DNA of 64,000 nt from Stenotrophomonas maltophilia (GTDB lineage Bacteria > Pseudomonadota > Gammaproteobacteria > Xanthomonadales > Xanthomonadaceae). The position numbers were made by a program, and so were the translations under genes. The stretch covers positions 4,233,001 to 4,297,000 of the forward strand of contig NZ_CP090423.1 in NCBI RefSeq assembly GCF_023518235.1, read 5' to 3'. Shown piece by piece: positions 48,101 to 55,497 of the stretch (the stretch's first letter is position 1; the number at the start of each line of letters is the position of its first letter). A model generated the notes under the pieces. That model was not told the DNA's origin. It made no database searches and saw only the letters and a program-made list of their open reading frames with translations.

Positions 48101-48303
48101 TGGCCGGTGGCCCCGGCTCGGCCAGCCGTGGCACCATCGGCATCGTGATCATCTTCGGCGTGACCCTCTCGACGTTCCTGTCGCTGTTCGTGGTGCCGGC
48201 GTTCTACGCGCGGCTGGCCCCGTACACCCGTTCGCCGGAAGCAGTGAAGCGCGAACTGGAGAAGCAGGAAGCCGAGTCGCCCTCGGTCGGCGGCCATGCC
48301 TGA
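45178..48303 (+). CDS. RND-family multidrug efflux permease
   Basis: The 1041-residue inner-membrane protein has the AcrB/MexB-family plan of 12 transmembrane helices and two large periplasmic loops. It starts DISIQRPVFAVVMSLLLLVLG. The proton-relay aspartate pair is in LCIGLVVDDAIVVVENVQRR (D402, D403 region), and a lysine is in the C-terminal VGLAAKNGILIVEFANQLRDDG. The length is that of the hydrophobe/amphiphile exporter class, not the metal pumps. It is translationally coupled to the adaptor. Substrates cannot be read. Confidence 0.93.
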   Translation: MKLSDISIQRPVFAVVMSLLLLVLGVMSFTRLTLRELPAIDPPIVSVSVDYTGASAAVIESRITQVLEDALAGIEGIDTINARSTNGRSQVSIEFTSNRDIEAAANDVRDAVSRVADRMPEEARPPEIAKVESDADPIIWFNMVSSTMDTLELSDYADRYVVDRFSSLDGVAQVRIGGRQRYAMRIWLDRDQLAARGLTTGDVETALRNENVELPAGRIESTDRDFTLRVERNYIKPEDFATIPLGKGRDGYVVRMGDVAKIELASAERRAYYRSNGEPGIGLGIVKTSTANSLDVARTARAEAERVALSLPKGTQIFVAFDNTTFIEAAVDRVYATLVEAMILVLAVIWLFLGSFRAALIPAVTVPVCLVAAFIALYAFDFSINLLTLLALVLCIGLVVDDAIVVVENVQRRIDLGEPPLVASKRGTAQVAFAVIATTAVLVAVFLPVGFLEGNTGRLFRELAVALAAAVALSAFVALTLTPMMASKLLKPHTGQAPRGLHGFINRNLERLASGYGRVLDHHVDRTWIYLLVMVAALAASWGLLKLLPSELAPAEDRGSFQIMIDGPEGAGYDYTVQQVQQVEALLAPHVGADKTIARANPRVPGGFGASEEMHTGRVSIFLQPWRQRSEATPDVANELQKELDTIRGVRVRTQVGGGLVRSGGQPFQIVLGGPEYAEIAQWRDRILLRMADNPGLVGPDSDYKETRPQMRVNIDRQRAADLGVPVTAIGSALETMMGSRRVTTFVDNGEEYDVLVQAGRDGRASPADLAAIRVRATSGELVPLSNLVTLSEVAEAGTLNRFNRLRSITISAGLAPGYPLGEAIAWAQNVAREELPQYAQVNWKGESREYQSAGGAVLLTFAMALLVVYLVLAAQFESFIHPLTIMLTVPLGVLGALVGLWVSGGTVNLFSQIGIVMLVGLAAKNGILIVEFANQLRDDGRTVREAIIESAMVRLRPILMTSIATVVGAIPLVVAGGPGSASRGTIGIVIIFGVTLSTFLSLFVVPAFYARLAPYTRSPEAVKRELEKQEAESPSVGGHA

Positions 48304-48892
48304 CCCTCGCGCCGGCGGGGTGCCTGACGGGGTCGGTTCCCTTTCCCAACGGGAAAGGGCTCTGACCCCACCGCTGCAAGGCGACGGCTTCCAACTGCGC
48401 CCCTGGCGCCCCGACGATCTGGAATCACTGCTGCGCCACGCCAACGACCCCGACGTATCGCGCGGTCTGCGCGACCGCTTCCCGTACCCCTACACGCGTG
48501 CCGACGGCGAGGCCTTCCTCGCCGGTCGCGTGCTCACGCCGGGCACCCTGAACCTGGCCATCGAGATCGACGGCCAGGCCTGCGGCAGCGTCGGTGCGCA
48601 GCAGGGCAGCGCCGAGCGCGGTCATATGGCTGAGCTTGGCTACTGGCTGGGCCAGGCCCATTGGGGCCAAGGCCTGATGACCCGCGTGGTCGGCCTGTTC
48701 GCGCCGTGGGTGATGGACGAACTGCGCCTGTTCAGGCTGCAGGCCGGGGTGGTCGACTTCAACCTCGGCTCGGCGCGGGTGCTGGAAAAGAACGGCTTCC
48801 AGGAAGAGGGGGTGGATCGCTGCGCGGTCTACAAGCGCGGCGTGCTGCACGACCTGCGCCGCTTCGCCCGGGTGCGCACGCAGCTGCCCTGA
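48296..48892 (+). CDS. GNAT-family N-acetyltransferase with repeat-encoded N-terminus
   Basis: The 198-residue protein is a GNAT of the RimJ/ribosomal-protein-acetyltransferase type. FQLRPWRPDDLESLLRHANDPDVSRGLRDRFPYPYTRADGEAFLA opens the domain (about residues 32 on), ELGYWLGQAHWGQGLMTRVV is the acetyl-CoA-binding motif (about 104-123), and VVDFNLGSARVLEKNGFQEEG is the C-terminal motif. The ATG at 48296 overlaps the permease stop. The first 30 residues are translated from a GGGGTC-class palindrome (48329-48369). No ATG, GTG or TTG start lies between the palindrome and the domain, so the repeat must be translated. Confidence 0.83.
   Translation: MPDPRAGGVPDGVGSLSQRERALTPPLQGDGFQLRPWRPDDLESLLRHANDPDVSRGLRDRFPYPYTRADGEAFLAGRVLTPGTLNLAIEIDGQACGSVGAQQGSAERGHMAELGYWLGQAHWGQGLMTRVVGLFAPWVMDELRLFRLQAGVVDFNLGSARVLEKNGFQEEGVDRCAVYKRGVLHDLRRFARVRTQLP
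48329..48369. repeat. GGGGTC-class palindrome inside the GNAT coding region
   Basis: Arms GGGGTCGGTTCCCTTTCCC and GGGAAAGGGCTCTGACCCC pair with a few mismatches across loop AAC. It overlaps codons 12-25 of the GNAT gene. Confidence 0.75.
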
Positions 48893-48909
48893 CGCGCGGG
48901 CGGGTCGCT

Positions 48910-48974
48910 GTAGAGCCGAGCCCATGCTCGGCTGCCCCCCCGGGGGCCCAAGCCGAGCATGGGCTCGGCTCTAC
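48910..48974. repeat. Inverted pair of SMAG palindromes
   Basis: Two 24-bp units with arms AGCCGAGC/GCTCGGCT, one headed GTAG and one ended CTAC, face each other across a 17-base C/G spacer. Together they can form one long hairpin between the GNAT and symporter genes. Confidence 0.85.
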
Positions 48975-49073
48975 AAAACAGCGCTACCGCAGCGGCCTTC
49001 GATCAGGGAGAATCGACCGGTCCCTTCCAGCCGACGGGACGTCCTTACAACCCGCCGACTGGAGAGAGCGCGC

Positions 49074-50582
49074 GTGGAAGCTACCGTACATTTCATCAAC
49101 AGCATCATCTGGAGCAAGGCACTGATCTTCGTGTGCCTGGGCGCCGGCCTGTTCTTCAGCCTGCGCACGCGCTTCATGCAGATCCGCGGCTTCCTCGAGA
49201 TGTGCCGCCTGACCGTCAAGGGGGAGAAATCCGACGCCGGCGTGTCCTCGTTCCAGGCCCTGGCCATGTCGATGGCTGGTCGCATGGGCATCGGCAACAT
49301 CGCCGGCGTGGCCACCGCCATCGCCTTCGGCGGCCCCGGCGCGATCTTCTGGATGTGGGTGATGGGTTTCCTCGGCGCGTCCACCTCGTACGTGGAATGC
49401 ACCCTGGCGCAGATCTACAAGACCAAGGACGCCGAAGGCCGCTACCGCGGTGGCCCGGCGTACTACATCGAAAAAGCGATGGGCCTGAAGTGGTACGCGC
49501 TGGCCTTCGCCATCGCCACGATCATTGCTGCCGGCTTCCTGATGCCGGGCGTGCAGGCCAATGCCATCGCCGACAGCATCATCAATGCCTGCCGTGGTAC
49601 CGCGCTGTGCGGCCCGCTCGATGGCCAGGCCTTCGGCATGGAATCGGTGCAGGCGCTGAAGCTGGGCATCGGCATCGTGGTAGCCCTGCTGCTGGGCGTG
49701 GTGATCTTCGGTGGCGTCAAGCGCATCGCCAACTTCGCTGAAGTGGTGGTGCCGTTCATGGCCGCCGGCTTCATCCTGATGGCCATCATCATCATGATCA
49801 TCAACTACGACCGCGTGCCGGAGATGTTCAACATCATCTTCAGCAGTGCCTTCGGCACCCACGCTGCGTTCGGAGCGATGATGGGCCTGGCGGTGGAGTG
49901 GGGCATCAAGCGCGGCATCTATGCCAACGAGGCCGGCCAGGGCTCGGGCCCGCATGCGGCCGCCGCCTCGGAAGTCTCGCACCCGGCCAAGCAGGGATAC
50001 GTGCAGGCCTTCGCCATCTACTTCGACACCATGATGGTGTGCACCGCCACCGCGTTCCTGATCCTGGCCAGCGGCACCTACAACGTGTACTCGCCGGTGG
50101 CCGGCGGCGCACCGATCTTCCAGGGCCTGGCCGGCATTCCCGAAGGCGCCGGCTATGCGCAGGCGGGCGTGGAAGCGGTGCTGCCGGGCTGGGGTTCGGC
50201 GTTCGTATCGGTGGCCATCTTCTTCTTCGCCTTCACCACCATCATGGCGTACTACTACATGGCCGAGACCAACCTCAGCTATGTGAACCACAACAGGAAG
50301 CGGCCGCTGACCGTGCTGCTGCTGCGCCTGGGCATCATCGGCATGGTGGTGTTCGGCGCGTTCCACAATGCAACCCTGGCCTGGGCGCTGGGTGACATCG
50401 GCGTGGGCCTGATGGCCTGGCTGAACATCATCGCCATCCTCATCATCCAGAAGCCGGCGATGCTGGCCCTGCGTGACTACGAACGACAGAAGAAGCTGGG
50501 CCTGGATCCGGTGTTCGACCCTGATGCTCTTGGCATCAAGAACGCCGATTTCTGGCGCCAGCGCAAGCAGGAGAGTGTGTAA
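49074..50582 (+). CDS. Sodium:alanine symporter family (AGCS) protein
   Basis: The 502-residue membrane protein has about 11 hydrophobic segments and the AGCS signature GRMGIGNIAGVATAIAFGGPGAIFWMW (about residues 63-89), with EWGIKRGIYANEAGQGSGPHAAAASEVSHPAKQG (about 280-313) containing the family's conserved NEAGxGSAP-type motif. These proteins co-import alanine or glycine with Na+. The start is a GTG at 49074 with GGAGAGAG upstream; the family begins with this sequence. The stop abuts the SpoU methyltransferase gene, so they may form an operon. Confidence 0.92.
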   Translation: MEATVHFINSIIWSKALIFVCLGAGLFFSLRTRFMQIRGFLEMCRLTVKGEKSDAGVSSFQALAMSMAGRMGIGNIAGVATAIAFGGPGAIFWMWVMGFLGASTSYVECTLAQIYKTKDAEGRYRGGPAYYIEKAMGLKWYALAFAIATIIAAGFLMPGVQANAIADSIINACRGTALCGPLDGQAFGMESVQALKLGIGIVVALLLGVVIFGGVKRIANFAEVVVPFMAAGFILMAIIIMIINYDRVPEMFNIIFSSAFGTHAAFGAMMGLAVEWGIKRGIYANEAGQGSGPHAAAASEVSHPAKQGYVQAFAIYFDTMMVCTATAFLILASGTYNVYSPVAGGAPIFQGLAGIPEGAGYAQAGVEAVLPGWGSAFVSVAIFFFAFTTIMAYYYMAETNLSYVNHNRKRPLTVLLLRLGIIGMVVFGAFHNATLAWALGDIGVGLMAWLNIIAILIIQKPAMLALRDYERQKKLGLDPVFDPDALGIKNADFWRQRKQESV

Positions 50583-51416
50583 GTGAACAACCCTTGGAAC
50601 AACCGCCGCCCGTCCGCCCGTCCGCCGCGTGCAACCCCGTTGCCGCGCCCGGAGGTGCCGGCCACGGGCGGTGGCGGGCGCGGTGGCAGCGATGAGCTGC
50701 GCCTGTACGGCCTCAATGCCGTGCTGGCCGCGTTCGAAGCGCGGCCGCAGGCGCTGCGCAAGCTGTACCTGCTGGAGGCACGTATTCCGCGCCTGCAGCC
50801 GCTGTTGAAGTGGTGCGTGGCCAACCGCGTGGGCTACCGCGTGGTCGAGGATGGCGATCTGAACAAGCTCGCCGGCACCACCCATCACGAAGGCGTGGTG
50901 GCCGACGTGCTGCGCGCACCGGCAATGCCGCTGGCGCAGTGGCTGCAGCAGGTGGGTGATGGCCCTGCGCTGGCGCTGTGGTTGGACGGTGTGGGCAATC
51001 CGCACAACCTCGGCGCGATCCTGCGCTCGGCCGCGCACTTCGGCGCCAAGGCGCTGCTGCTGCCGGCCGGCAGCACGCTGGCCCTGTCCGGCGCCGCCGC
51101 GCGCGTGGCCGAGGGCGGTGCCGAGGCGGTGCCGCTGGTGCAGCTGCCGGAGACCGCACAGGCGATGGCGCAGCTACGCGCTGCCGGTTTCGGCCTGGCC
51201 GCGACCCTGGTTGAAGGTGGTGATGACGTATTCCGCGCGCCGTTGCCGGCACGCTTGGTGTATGTGATGGGCGCCGAAGGTGAAGGCATGGACCGCAGCC
51301 TGGCCGCGCAATGCGACCTGCAGGTCTCCATTCCTGGCAGCGGCGCGGTGGAGAGCCTGAACGTGGCCTCGGCCACCGCGGTGCTGCTGGCGCAGTGGGC
51401 GAGTCGCCGCGGTTGA
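50583..51416 (+). CDS. SpoU/TrmH-family RNA 2'-O-methyltransferase
   Basis: The 277-residue protein has a Pro/Arg-rich N-terminus (about residues 1-36), a substrate-binding domain beginning LYGLNAVLAAFEARP (about 41-55), and the SPOUT catalytic domain. That domain carries motif 1 VGNPHNLGAILRSAAHFGAKALL (about 139-161), motif 2 YVMGAEGEGMD and motif 3 SIPGSGAVESLNVASATAVLL with the SAM-binding trefoil knot. It methylates ribose in rRNA or tRNA. The target (for example rRNA G2251, as for RlmB) cannot be fixed; the N-terminal extension is longer than in RlmB. The start is a GTG two bases past the symporter stop. Confidence 0.87.
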   Translation: MNNPWNNRRPSARPPRATPLPRPEVPATGGGGRGGSDELRLYGLNAVLAAFEARPQALRKLYLLEARIPRLQPLLKWCVANRVGYRVVEDGDLNKLAGTTHHEGVVADVLRAPAMPLAQWLQQVGDGPALALWLDGVGNPHNLGAILRSAAHFGAKALLLPAGSTLALSGAAARVAEGGAEAVPLVQLPETAQAMAQLRAAGFGLAATLVEGGDDVFRAPLPARLVYVMGAEGEGMDRSLAAQCDLQVSIPGSGAVESLNVASATAVLLAQWASRRG

Positions 51417-51426
51417 GTGACGCCCG

Positions 51427-51491
51427 GTGGGTGCGAACCTTGGTTCGCACCGCCCCTGCTGCTGCGCTCGCCGGGCATGGCCCGGCGTTAC
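51427..51491. repeat. Two SMAG-type palindromes
   Basis: A GTGG-headed degenerate unit with arms GGTGCGAACC/GGTTCGCACC (51427-51451) and a CTAC-like unit ending GTTAC with arms GCCGGGC/GCCCGGC (51470-51491). Confidence 0.7.
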
Positions 51492-51495
51492 CGCA

Positions 51496-52917
51496 TCACT
51501 CGTTCGGCGGCGTGGTCGCCTTCGCCTCACTGCCGAAGTTGCCATCGGCTTCGGCAGCCAGATAGGCAAACACGGTGTACGCGGCCACGTTCTGCGCCAG
51601 CGCCTTCGGGTCGATCTTGTCCAGCGTGTCGTCGGCGGTGTGGTGCAGGTGGAAGTAGTCCGATCCATCCTGCGCCAGCCATGCCCATGCGCCACCCTTG
51701 GCTGCCAGCGGGCCGACGTCCGGGCCCGGGCCACCCTTGTCGGCCTGGTACTCGATGCCCAGCGGCTTCATTACTTCGGCAATCTGCTTCGTCGCTTCGC
51801 GCGAACCTTCCGGATTCGGCGAACCGGTATTGAAGGCATAGATGCGGCCGGCGCCGAAGTCGCTCTCGGCGGCCAGCTGGTGCAGGGCCACGTCCTTGGC
51901 ATGCGCTTCGGCGTAGGCCTTGCCGCCATACAGGCCCTGTTCTTCGTTGGCGAAGGCAATCACGCGGATGGTGCGCTTCGGTGCCTGCTTGAGCTGGCCG
52001 ATCAGGTGGCCGGCGGCCATGGTGATGCCCACGCCTGCGCCGTCATCGACGGCACCGGTGCCCAGGTCCCACGAATCCAGGTGACCACCAATCACCACCA
52101 CTTCCTTCGGCAGGCTGCGGCCGGTGATCTCGCCGATCACGTTGTACGACGTCGCCGTGCCATCCCAGCCGCAATCCAGCGCCACCTTCACCGTGGTGCT
52201 GCCACGGGCCAGCAGGCGCGCCAGCTGGTCGGCATCGGGCACCGACAGCGCGGCCGACGGCACCGGGGTCAGGCCGTCATCGAAACGGGTGATGCCGGTG
52301 TGCGGCACGCGGTGCGAGTCGGTACCGGCCGAGCGCATCAGGAAGCCGACCGCGCCCTTGCGGATCGCTTCGGACGGGCCCTTGCTGCGGATCGCGCCGC
52401 CCCGGCCGTAGTCGCGGCCATCGCGGAACGGCAGCATCTGGTAATCGACGAAGGCGATCTTGCCCTTCAGCGAACCGGCCGGCGCAGCCTGCAGCGCGGC
52501 CAGGTCGGCGAAGCGCACCACCTCCGCTTCCACGGTGCCGCCGGGGCTGCCACCCAGTGCGGTGATCTGCAACGGCTGCGGGTGCTTGCCGGTTACGGCG
52601 GCGTGCTCACTGCGGCGTTCCCATTTCGGGAAGGTCACCGGTTCCTTCCACACCTTGTCAAAGCCCAGGGCTTTGAACTTGGCTTCGGCCCAGGCCACGG
52701 CGCGGGCGTCGGCTTCGCTGCCGGCGATGCGCGGGCCGATCTCGGTGGTCAGCGATTCGACCACCTTCCAGCCGGTGTCGTCGGCCAGCGCCTGGTCGCG
52801 CAGCTGCGCGGCGGTGGCCAGCGAGGCCGGGGGCAGGGTGGTGGTGCGCGGCGCCGCGAAGGCCGGGGCGGCCAGCAGGGCGAGGGAGGATGCGATGGCA
52901 AGAACGCGGCGACGCAT
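51496..52917 (-). CDS. M28-family secreted metallopeptidase
   Basis: The 473-residue precursor has a signal peptide ending AFA-AP (about residue 21), an N-terminal part with an inserted PA-type domain (about 130-240), and the M28 zinc site: GGHLDSWDLGTGAVDDGAGVGITMAAG (His and Asp ligands, about 284-309) and ANEEQGLYGGKAYA (catalytic Glu pair, about 331-344). The last His lies in DYFHLHHTADDTLDKI. This is the order of aminopeptidase/carboxypeptidase Q-like enzymes of the periplasm. The ATG at 52917 gives a good signal peptide. It is convergent with the SpoU gene. Confidence 0.9.
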   Translation of the reverse strand: MRRRVLAIASSLALLAAPAFAAPRTTTLPPASLATAAQLRDQALADDTGWKVVESLTTEIGPRIAGSEADARAVAWAEAKFKALGFDKVWKEPVTFPKWERRSEHAAVTGKHPQPLQITALGGSPGGTVEAEVVRFADLAALQAAPAGSLKGKIAFVDYQMLPFRDGRDYGRGGAIRSKGPSEAIRKGAVGFLMRSAGTDSHRVPHTGITRFDDGLTPVPSAALSVPDADQLARLLARGSTTVKVALDCGWDGTATSYNVIGEITGRSLPKEVVVIGGHLDSWDLGTGAVDDGAGVGITMAAGHLIGQLKQAPKRTIRVIAFANEEQGLYGGKAYAEAHAKDVALHQLAAESDFGAGRIYAFNTGSPNPEGSREATKQIAEVMKPLGIEYQADKGGPGPDVGPLAAKGGAWAWLAQDGSDYFHLHHTADDTLDKIDPKALAQNVAAYTVFAYLAAEADGNFGSEAKATTPPNE

Positions 52918-53067
52918 GGGCAACTCCGGAAGGGACCAAGCCTTGGAGCTTAACAGTCGTTCAGGCCGGCGCATGGGCGGGAGGTCATGGCTGGCGCGAA
53001 CGCTGTTTTCCGCCACGTCCGGCAAAGCGAAAGCCCCGCCGGAGCGAGGCTTTCGCGTGCCTCTGCG

Positions 53068-53136
53068 GTAGCGCCGGGCCATGCCCGGCGAGCCCAGCGG
53101 CAAGATGGCGTCCCGCCGGGCATGGCCCGGCGCTAC
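53068..53136. repeat. Two SMAG palindromes
   Basis: A GTAG unit (53068-53089) and a CTAC unit (53115-53136), both with GCCGGGC-type arms, lie between mscL and the M28 gene. Confidence 0.82.
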
Positions 53137-53140
53137 CACC

Positions 53141-53545
53141 TTATTTCTTCAGGCTGTCGCGGATCTCGCGCAGCAGCACCACTTCCTCGGCCGGTGCGGC
53201 CGGGGCGGCTTCCTTCTTGCGCGACAGGCGGTTGATCACCTTGATCACCAGGAAGATGGCAAAGGCCACGATCACGAACTGGATGACGGTGTTGATGAAG
53301 TCGCCGTAGCCAACCACCACCGCCGGGATTTCCTTGCCATCCGGGCCAAGCCGGGCCGGCGACAACGTCCAGGCCAGGCTTGAAAAGTCCACGCGGCCGA
53401 TCAGGTAACCCAGCGGCGGCATGATGATCTTCTCCACCAGCGCGGTGACGATCTTGCCGAAGGCTGCGCCGATCACCACGCCGACGGCGAGGTCGATGAC
53501 GTTGCCGCGCATCGCGAATTCCTTGAACTCGGTGAGCATTCCCAT
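53141..53545 (-). CDS. mscL: Large-conductance mechanosensitive channel MscL
   Basis: MscL is a pentameric inner-membrane pore that opens under membrane tension to release solutes on osmotic downshock. The 134-residue protein has the N-terminal amphipathic helix [37 protein letters not shown] (N-terminal helix and TM1, with the conserved GxxxG-like gate). A periplasmic loop and TM2 [23 protein letters not shown] (about 84-106) follow, and the C-terminal charged helix ends [11 protein letters not shown]. All are typical. It is on the minus strand between the FAH-family gene and SMAG repeats. Confidence 0.96.
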   Translation of the reverse strand: MGMLTEFKEFAMRGNVIDLAVGVVIGAAFGKIVTALVEKIIMPPLGYLIGRVDFSSLAWTLSPARLGPDGKEIPAVVVGYGDFINTVIQFVIVAFAIFLVIKVINRLSRKKEAAPAAPAEEVVLLREIRDSLKK

Positions 53546-53600
53546 TGTTGTTTTTCTCCGGTGGGGGAAGTGGACAGCGCGCAGGGTAGCGCAGGTGATG

Positions 53601-54317
53601 TCAGCCGGCGATCACGCCGTGGCGCTCGGCCACGTTCTCCAGGCGCGCACTGAAGCGGTCGCCGGGCTTGAGCGCGGCCACGCCAGAGGGAGTGCCCATG
53701 AACACCAGGTCGCCGGCACGCAGCTGCCACAGCTTGGACAGCTCGTGCAGGATCTCCGGCACGTTCCAGATCATCTGGTCCAGCAGCGCCTGCTGGCGCA
53801 CCTCACCGTTGACCTCCAGTGACAGGTTCAACGCGGCCAGGTCGCCCACTTCGGCGGCATGCACGATCTCGCTGATCGGCGCGGAGGCATCGAAGCCCTT
53901 GGCCGAATCCCACGGGTGGCCCTTTTCCTTGGCGGCGGCCTGCAGGTCGCGGCGGGTGAGGTCCAGGCCCACGGCATAGCCGTAGACCAGCGCATCGGCG
54001 TCGGCCACGGCCAGCTCACCGGCCGGTGCGTCACGGCCGATCGCCACCACCAGCTCCACTTCGTGGTGCAGGTTGGTGGTCGCCGGCGGGTAGGGGATGG
54101 CATCGTCGTGGCCGACCACGATCGCATCGGCCGGCTTGCAGAAGAACATCGGGCGGCCGCGGTCATCGGCGGCCGGCACTGCGGCGCCCATTTCGCGGGC
54201 ATGGTCGGCGAAATTGCGGCCGACGCAGTAGACGCGGTGCACGGGGAAACTGCCACCGCCGACCACCGGTACACGGGGCAGGGCTACGGCAGGAATCACA
54301 TCGGAGACATCGGACAT
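53601..54317 (-). CDS. Fumarylacetoacetate hydrolase (FAH) family protein
   Basis: The 238-residue protein is a small FAH-fold enzyme. It has the phrases [16 protein letters not shown] (about residues 29-44), [14 protein letters not shown], and the metal-binding triad region [11 protein letters not shown] (Glu ligands, about 84-94), DLTRRDLQ and DASAPIS (Asp ligand). It closes with [19 protein letters not shown]. Such enzymes hydrolyse or decarboxylate 3-oxo acids, for example acylpyruvate hydrolase or oxaloacetate decarboxylase. The substrate is not determined by sequence. It is monocistronic, 55 bases before mscL on the same strand. Confidence 0.87.
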   Translation of the reverse strand: MSDVSDVIPAVALPRVPVVGGGSFPVHRVYCVGRNFADHAREMGAAVPAADDRGRPMFFCKPADAIVVGHDDAIPYPPATTNLHHEVELVVAIGRDAPAGELAVADADALVYGYAVGLDLTRRDLQAAAKEKGHPWDSAKGFDASAPISEIVHAAEVGDLAALNLSLEVNGEVRQQALLDQMIWNVPEILHELSKLWQLRAGDLVFMGTPSGVAALKPGDRFSARLENVAERHGVIAG

Positions 54318-54392
54318 GCGGGCATCCAGGAAGGGCGTGCCTGCAGTCTAGAACGCATGGCGCCCGCCGTCAGCGGGCGCGAAAGGCGCGGC

Positions 54393-54674
54393 TCAGCGCG
54401 AGGCCGGCAGTACCGGCTTGCGCACCACGCGGTACTCGCCCTCGACCACGGTCGGATCGACCGGACGCGCGCTGCCCGGCTTGCGCGAAGCCAGCAGCTT
54501 CCACGCCAGACCGACCAGGATCATCGCTGCACCCACGAACACACCGATGAACACCATCGCGGCCAGGATCGCCAGGCCGAGCAGGCCCACGGCAACGCGC
54601 ACCAGCGGGTGGCGCGGCTTGCGCGGCGCGAACAGGGTGCGGAACTGGGTAAAGGCGGATGCGCGATTGAACAT
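54393..54674 (-). CDS. Small membrane protein, function unknown
   Basis: The 93-residue protein has a short N-terminal amphipathic part, a long hydrophobic region (HPLVRVAVGLLGLAILAAMV and the next segment, about residues 20-56) and a basic tail. No family is recognised. I use the ATG at 54674; an upstream in-frame ATG (54731) is less likely because a GATACT -10-like box lies between them. The length and composition suggest a two-helix inner-membrane protein. Confidence 0.6.
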   Translation of the reverse strand: MFNRASAFTQFRTLFAPRKPRHPLVRVAVGLLGLAILAAMVFIGVFVGAAMILVGLAWKLLASRKPGSARPVDPTVVEGEYRVVRKPVLPASR

Positions 54675-54852
54675 GGCGGCTCGATAGGCTGGGATCAGCG
54701 AAACCAGAGTATCGGGAGGTGCCACTGTCATTGAGTGAAAAACTCGTTAAATATAGCTGAGGCTTATTACCAATCAATGACTTGTGTTCATGTCGCAGCC
54801 AGTCACCTGAGCAGGCATGCGACAATTCCGCTTTACCGCCCGAGCCCTCGCC

Positions 54853-55188
54853 ATGACTACCGCTGCTGCCCTGATCGCCCTTGAAGCCATTGCCGATGGT
54901 GCGTTTGCCGAGGTCGAAGCGGTGGTTGATGGCGATGCCGAATCGCTGCTGCTGTATCGCGACGGCAAGCAGGTGCGCGCCTTCCTGAACATCTGCCCGC
55001 ATGCCGGCCGCCGCCTGGACTGGGCGCCGGGCCAGTTCCTGAAGAGCCGCGAGGGCCATCTGGTGTGTGCCGCGCACGGTGCGTCGTTCGCGCTCGACAG
55101 CGGCGACTGCATTGCCGGCCCCTGCAAGGGCGACCGCCTGCGCGCGGTGCCGGTGGATATCCGCGACGGGCGGGTCTACCTGGCCTGA
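54853..55188 (+). CDS. Rieske-type [2Fe-2S] protein
   Basis: The 111-residue protein is a small Rieske ferredoxin-like protein. The cluster motifs are C-P-H-A-G-R-R-L-D (C48, H50) and C-A-A-H-G-A-S-F (C72, H75), as in the ferredoxin parts of biotin/benzene dioxygenases and NirD-like proteins. It lacks a disulfide pair. The ATG at 54853 is chosen over an earlier ATG at 54817 because a GACAAT -10-like box lies at 54822-54827. It is likely a cytoplasmic electron carrier; the partner oxygenase is not in the window. Confidence 0.82.
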   Translation: MTTAAALIALEAIADGAFAEVEAVVDGDAESLLLYRDGKQVRAFLNICPHAGRRLDWAPGQFLKSREGHLVCAAHGASFALDSGDCIAGPCKGDRLRAVPVDIRDGRVYLA

Positions 55189-55199
55189 GGCCAGAAGCA

Positions 55200-55287
55200 G
55201 TCGAGCATGGCTCGACGCTACAAAGTCCGTGTCGACCAAGGTCGACAGCTGCCAGAGCGGGATCCGTGCCGACCAACGGTCGGCACC
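55200..55287. repeat. Cluster of three SMAG-type palindromes
   Basis: A CTAC-ended unit with arms GTCGAGC/GCTCGAC and two units with arms GTGTCGACC/GGTCGACA and GTGCCGACC/GGTCGGCAC; the last two lack a clear GTAG. Confidence 0.7.
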
Positions 55288-55314
55288 CATCACCAGCCGC
55301 GTGAAACTGTCGAA

Positions 55315-55416
55315 GGCGGGGCACTGTGTGTTTGCGGGGGTATGAGCGGCATGGATGCGGCGACCAAGCCCCCATGGATGGGTTTACGGCGTCCCCGCAA
55401 ACCCACAGTGCCCGCC
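55315..55416 (+). repeat. 102-bp palindromic repeat, copy E
   Basis: Arms of about 25 bp (left GGCGGGGCACTGTGTGTTTGC) pair with one mismatch and one bulge. The core contains GCGGCATGGATGCGGC and GTTTACGGCGTCCCC. The arm sequence differs from copies A to D. Confidence 0.8.
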
Positions 55417-55497
55417 ATCCCACGGAATGCACGCTGTTGCTGTTGAGGTTACCGGCCAGCGGCCGGGTGCAGGGCGCAGCCCTGCCGATCAATCCCC

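Larger units (their letters stand above)
55189..55497. other. 309-base repeat-filled region
   Basis: It holds three SMAG-type hairpins (55200-55221, 55230-55248, 55267-55287), palindrome E and a GCGGCC/GGCCGC-type hairpin near 55446-55495. No gene is seen. Confidence 0.7.

Noticed and set aside
44947..48444. 1165-residue open frame on the minus strand opposite the RND permease
   Set aside because: It is a shadow of the permease gene: the composition is His/Gln/Arg-rich and has no family motif, as usual for GC-rich antisense frames. The same holds for the 900-residue frame opposite pilP/pilQ.
31000..55450. Short frames reading MDAATKPPW-like peptides
   Set aside because: They come from the cores of the five palindromes, and read differently in each copy without ribosome-binding sites.
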